Shown one piece after another: positions 14,283-16,605 of a DNA stretch of 16,605 bases. The notes beneath the pieces were generated by a model. The model was not told the DNA's origin and ran no database searches. It saw nothing but the letters and a program-made list of their open reading frames with translations. The stretch lies in the NCBI GenBank assembly GCA_905372035.1, contig CAJPNN010000037.1, forward strand, positions 1 to 16,605, in the 5' to 3' direction. Position 1 is the stretch's first letter. The number at the start of each line of letters is the position of its first letter. Source of the DNA: Bacillota bacterium. Its GTDB lineage: Bacteria; Bacillota; Clostridia; Peptostreptococcales; Anaerovoracaceae. A program made the position numbers and the translations under genes.

Positions 14283-15396
14283 TTGACATTTCTCCTCCCA
14301 TATATCCCTGCTTTATCATTTCGTACTTAAGGTTCAATTCAACTATTTCCATTTTTATTTTTATTTCATTATCTATAAAATCCGAATTTTTATTCTTTAT
14401 TTCATCATATTTAGATTTTGAAAGCAGTCCTCTCGCAAATCTCATTTGTGCCGTTTGTACTTCCGACTTTGCATTATCCCAAGCCGTTTTATTTCTGGCA
14501 ATTCTGAAATCTGCTTCTTCAAGGTCCGCTTTTATTTCCTTCATCTGCTTCGAAATATTGTCCGCTATTCCAACTCGCTCTTTTTCCAAATCCTCTATTG
14601 CGGTTTCATCTACAGGATATGTCTTTTTAGTTTTTCTTATTTTTTCTTTTATTACTTTCGCAGCTGTTGATTTATCTATCGCCGTCTTTATATCATTATC
14701 CAAATTGTTCTTATCTGTATTCTCAAATTTTGAAATATTGATCGGTTCAATTTCCAAGATATCAATATCATTTAATCCCAATGCTTTTTTCAGTACAATG
14801 TACTGCTTTAAAAGCTTGTTCTTGTTTTGAATAATATCCGCTTTATAATCCGCCTGCTTGTTTATCTGTTCGTTATATTCCCGCAGGGAAATCAACCCTT
14901 TTTTATACTTTGCATACGCAATACTGTTAACCGCTTGTAAGTACGCATCTTTTTGTTCCGTACTCTTTATATCATTTTGTATTTTTATATAATTTAAATA
15001 TTCATGTTTTGCTGTAAGAGCCTGCTTTCTTAAATTGGATTCCCTACTCAAATCGCCGATCACAAGTCTTGACTCCAATTCTTCGATTTTCGACTGACCT
15101 GACGCGATAATATCCCAAAATGTGGGATCGTTGTTTACATCATCCCTTATAGCCCGATTTACTTTTGAATATGTAGATGAGTGTTCTTTTACGAGCCTGT
15201 CCCGTTTTATATTTTCATCTTTAAGATAAGAGCTGTTATTAAGCAATATCTTATCTATAGTATCCAAGTTCACCTTGTATTTATCAGGTTTTTTAATATT
15301 TTCTTTCTTGGTCTCTTTTGCCGCATATACGCTCAAAGGCAATGTGAACAGCATAAAAAGTACAAGTATTATCCCTATTGTTTTGTTTCTCATCAA
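14266..15396 (-). CDS. TolC-like (OEP family) coiled-coil secreted protein
   Basis: A 376-residue exported protein with a signal peptide (about 1-26, GIILVLFMLFTLPLSVYAAK). Two long helical hairpins follow. Each has the mark of the TolC/outer membrane efflux protein repeat, a YxxGLIS-like turn followed by a heptad-rich helix: YKKGLISLREYNEQINKQA (about 165) and RFARGLLSKSKYDEI (about 330). The protein is shorter than TolC (about 470 residues), and I see no clear barrel strands, so it may be only the helical tunnel part. Its gene overlaps the adaptor gene, strongly supporting a shared machine. Proteins of this family occur in Clostridia, where no outer membrane is expected, and their role there is not settled; a wall-spanning conduit is one possibility. 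The start at 15396 has GAGGGGG seven bases upstream; an ATG follows immediately in frame, so 15393 is also possible. Confidence 0.78.
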   Translation of the reverse strand: MMRNKTIGIILVLFMLFTLPLSVYAAKETKKENIKKPDKYKVNLDTIDKILLNNSSYLKDENIKRDRLVKEHSSTYSKVNRAIRDDVNNDPTFWDIIASGQSKIEELESRLVIGDLSRESNLRKQALTAKHEYLNYIKIQNDIKSTEQKDAYLQAVNSIAYAKYKKGLISLREYNEQINKQADYKADIIQNKNKLLKQYIVLKKALGLNDIDILEIEPINISKFENTDKNNLDNDIKTAIDKSTAAKVIKEKIRKTKKTYPVDETAIEDLEKERVGIADNISKQMKEIKADLEEADFRIARNKTAWDNAKSEVQTAQMRFARGLLSKSKYDEIKNKNSDFIDNEIKIKMEIVELNLKYEMIKQGYMGGEMSNGIGE

Positions 15397-15457
15397 AAAT
15401 CCCCCTCTCTCAATAAAAATACATTCTCATAAAAACAGTATACGCTTATTCCTTTTT

Positions 15458-16510
15458 TTATTTCCTATTTTTAGCATTATATTTCGTTTTTTTCTTTTCT
15501 TCCTGAAAATTTACATCAAGAGCATTCATAAGAAAAATAAAGAGCGGTACACCTATAAGCAACCCCCATACACCCAAATAATGCTCACTTACCAAAAGTA
15601 TTATGAATACAAAACAAACCGGAAGTTCCGTTTTATTTGACATAAATTTAGGATTTAATACATATGCCTCTATCGTATGTATAATTACTATAATTCCCCA
15701 AACCATGAGCATTTTCGTCGCTCCGCCTATAACAAAGGCTATTATGCTCAGCGGAATTAACGATATCAAAACTCCTGCGACAGGTATAAAACCTAAAATC
15801 CAGATCATAAATCCCAATGCCATGACCTGCGGAAATCCCAGTATCGTGAGAAGGATTGTAGAAACTATCGCATTTATTGTGGAAATCAAAGCCTGAACCG
15901 ATATGACTTTTCCGAAAGTATTTGTAAAATTCCTGCCGAAGCTTCTCATATACCCGTACACAGATCCTATCTTGCTGTCCTGCATCATAAGACCGAATTT
16001 ATGTATCCTGTCTTTTTCCAGAAGTAATAAAAAGCTGAGAATAAACGACAATGCTACATTTAATGCAAATCCTCCGATCTTTGCCAATCCCTCGGCAACA
16101 AAAGTTCCTCCCGTGACAACGTACTTGTCAAAATCCAATTTTTCTAAAAAAGGTCTGATCGTCTTAGGCAGCGTTTTAAGTATAACGTCCATATCAAATT
16201 TTTTTACAAGCCTTAAAAGTTCTGTCGTTTGTTCCGCAATTTTAGGAAAAAGATTTACAATTATAATTGTCAAAATGCCGGTAACAAGCACATATATAAA
16301 AATTATGATCGCTCGATCCGGCATCGAGTCTCCTATTATAGTCTTACGATTATGTTTCTTTATAAGCAGGAACAAGTGGTAAAATAAAAATGTTATCAGA
16401 AATGTAAGCAACACAAAATCAAGCATATACCAAATAGTGATCAGTATAATCAAAATAACGCCGATTGATAAAATTCTATCTTTCTTGTCCATTCCTTGAT
16501 TTTCTATCAT
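15458..16510 (-). CDS. AI-2E family transporter (PerM/YtvI-like membrane protein)
   Basis: A 350-residue polytopic membrane protein of the PF01594 family. It has paired N-terminal helices (about 12-55), a helix at 65-90, a charged extracellular region (about 95-165), and a C-terminal set of four or five helices. The family motifs are FGRNFTNTFGKVISVQALIS, GFPQVMALGFMIWILGFIPVAG (G-x-x-P-x-x-G type), and the C-terminal LNPKFMSNKTELPVCFV. Members were named for export of autoinducer-2 (TqsA), but others act as sodium/proton antiporters or have unknown substrates, so quorum sensing should not be assumed. A good promoter lies just upstream, and AGAGGA precedes the ATG by 5 bp. It is 61 bp upstream of the TolC-like gene with no convincing terminator between, so it may be the first gene of the efflux operon. 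Confidence 0.9.
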   Translation of the reverse strand: MIENQGMDKKDRILSIGVILIILITIWYMLDFVLLTFLITFLFYHLFLLIKKHNRKTIIGDSMPDRAIIIFIYVLVTGILTIIIVNLFPKIAEQTTELLRLVKKFDMDVILKTLPKTIRPFLEKLDFDKYVVTGGTFVAEGLAKIGGFALNVALSFILSFLLLLEKDRIHKFGLMMQDSKIGSVYGYMRSFGRNFTNTFGKVISVQALISTINAIVSTILLTILGFPQVMALGFMIWILGFIPVAGVLISLIPLSIIAFVIGGATKMLMVWGIIVIIHTIEAYVLNPKFMSNKTELPVCFVFIILLVSEHYLGVWGLLIGVPLFIFLMNALDVNFQEEKKKTKYNAKNRK

Positions 16511-16533
16511 ATAAATCCTCTCTCCCTTGAAAT

Positions 16534-16562
16534 ATTATTGCAAATACTTTTGTCGCTTGCAA
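16534..16562 (-). promoter_or_regulatory. Sigma-A type promoter of the AI-2E transporter gene
   Basis: The -35 is TTGCAA (16562-16557), the spacer is exactly 17 bases, and the -10 is AATAAT (16539-16534). The predicted transcript start at about 16527 leaves a leader of about 17 bases containing the ribosome site. Very AT-rich DNA with phased A/T tracts lies just upstream, like an UP element. Confidence 0.65.
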
Positions 16563-16605
16563 CAGTTCTAATGATAATTAAAAATATTTAATAGATATTT
16601 AATAA

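Noticed and set aside
14276..14830. Plus-strand open frame of 184 codons, Ile/Phe/Ser-rich
   Set aside because: It is the antisense of the Lys/Glu/Asp-rich TolC-like gene, which by codon complement gives Phe- and Ser-rich frames.
15397..15457. Possible terminator or promoter between the AI-2E and TolC-like genes
   Set aside because: No stable stem is present. A TATACT word could be a -10, but there is no -35 at a suitable distance.
15903..16382. Plus-strand open frame of 159 codons
   Set aside because: It is antisense to the AI-2E family gene, with no ribosome site and no domain.

Overview
The window is AT-rich and reads like a low-GC Firmicute (Clostridia or Tissierellia-like). The signs are strong AGGAGG-type ribosome binding sites, AT-rich codon use with many AGA and ATA codons, a surface protein with three C-terminal S-layer homology (SLH) domains, and Bacillota-style promoter and terminator elements. 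I cannot name the genus. Every gene I can support lies on the minus strand, so in transcription order the window reads from its right end to its left end.

Right part (16605 to about 11050): an export locus. A well-formed promoter precedes an AI-2E family membrane protein. It is followed by a four-gene set that overlaps or nearly abuts: a TolC-like coiled-coil protein, a HlyD/MacA-type adaptor, a MacB-type ABC ATPase and a MacB/FtsX-type permease. The set closes with a strong rho-independent terminator (12 bp stem, T7 tract). Together these look like a tripartite-style MacAB efflux or export machine. The TolC-like member is notable if the organism is monoderm.

Middle (11038 to 8814): a single gene, with its own candidate promoter and a weak candidate terminator, for a secreted protein with plant-type leucine-rich repeats and three SLH domains. 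It is probably held on the cell wall.

Left part (8787 to 1): a polymorphic toxin locus. A 2250-residue secreted Rhs/YD-repeat protein carries several dozen YD repeats, an RHS core ending in DPSG, and a 310-residue variable tip. The tip ends in a domain resembling the PD-(D/E)xK tRNase toxins of contact-dependent inhibition systems (CdiA-CT type). An immunity-type gene follows 14 bp downstream. The toxin-end plus immunity unit is then repeated. The second toxin copy is a remnant with two deletions, one removing the predicted catalytic core in frame; the second immunity copy is intact but divergent. A HEAT-repeat protein, cut by the window edge, ends the array and may be a further immunity or accessory protein.

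The most interesting signal is this tandem toxin/immunity array, where the history of duplication, short-homology deletion and mosaic divergence of the immunity genes can be read at base level. No tRNA, rRNA, CRISPR array or insertion sequence was seen.
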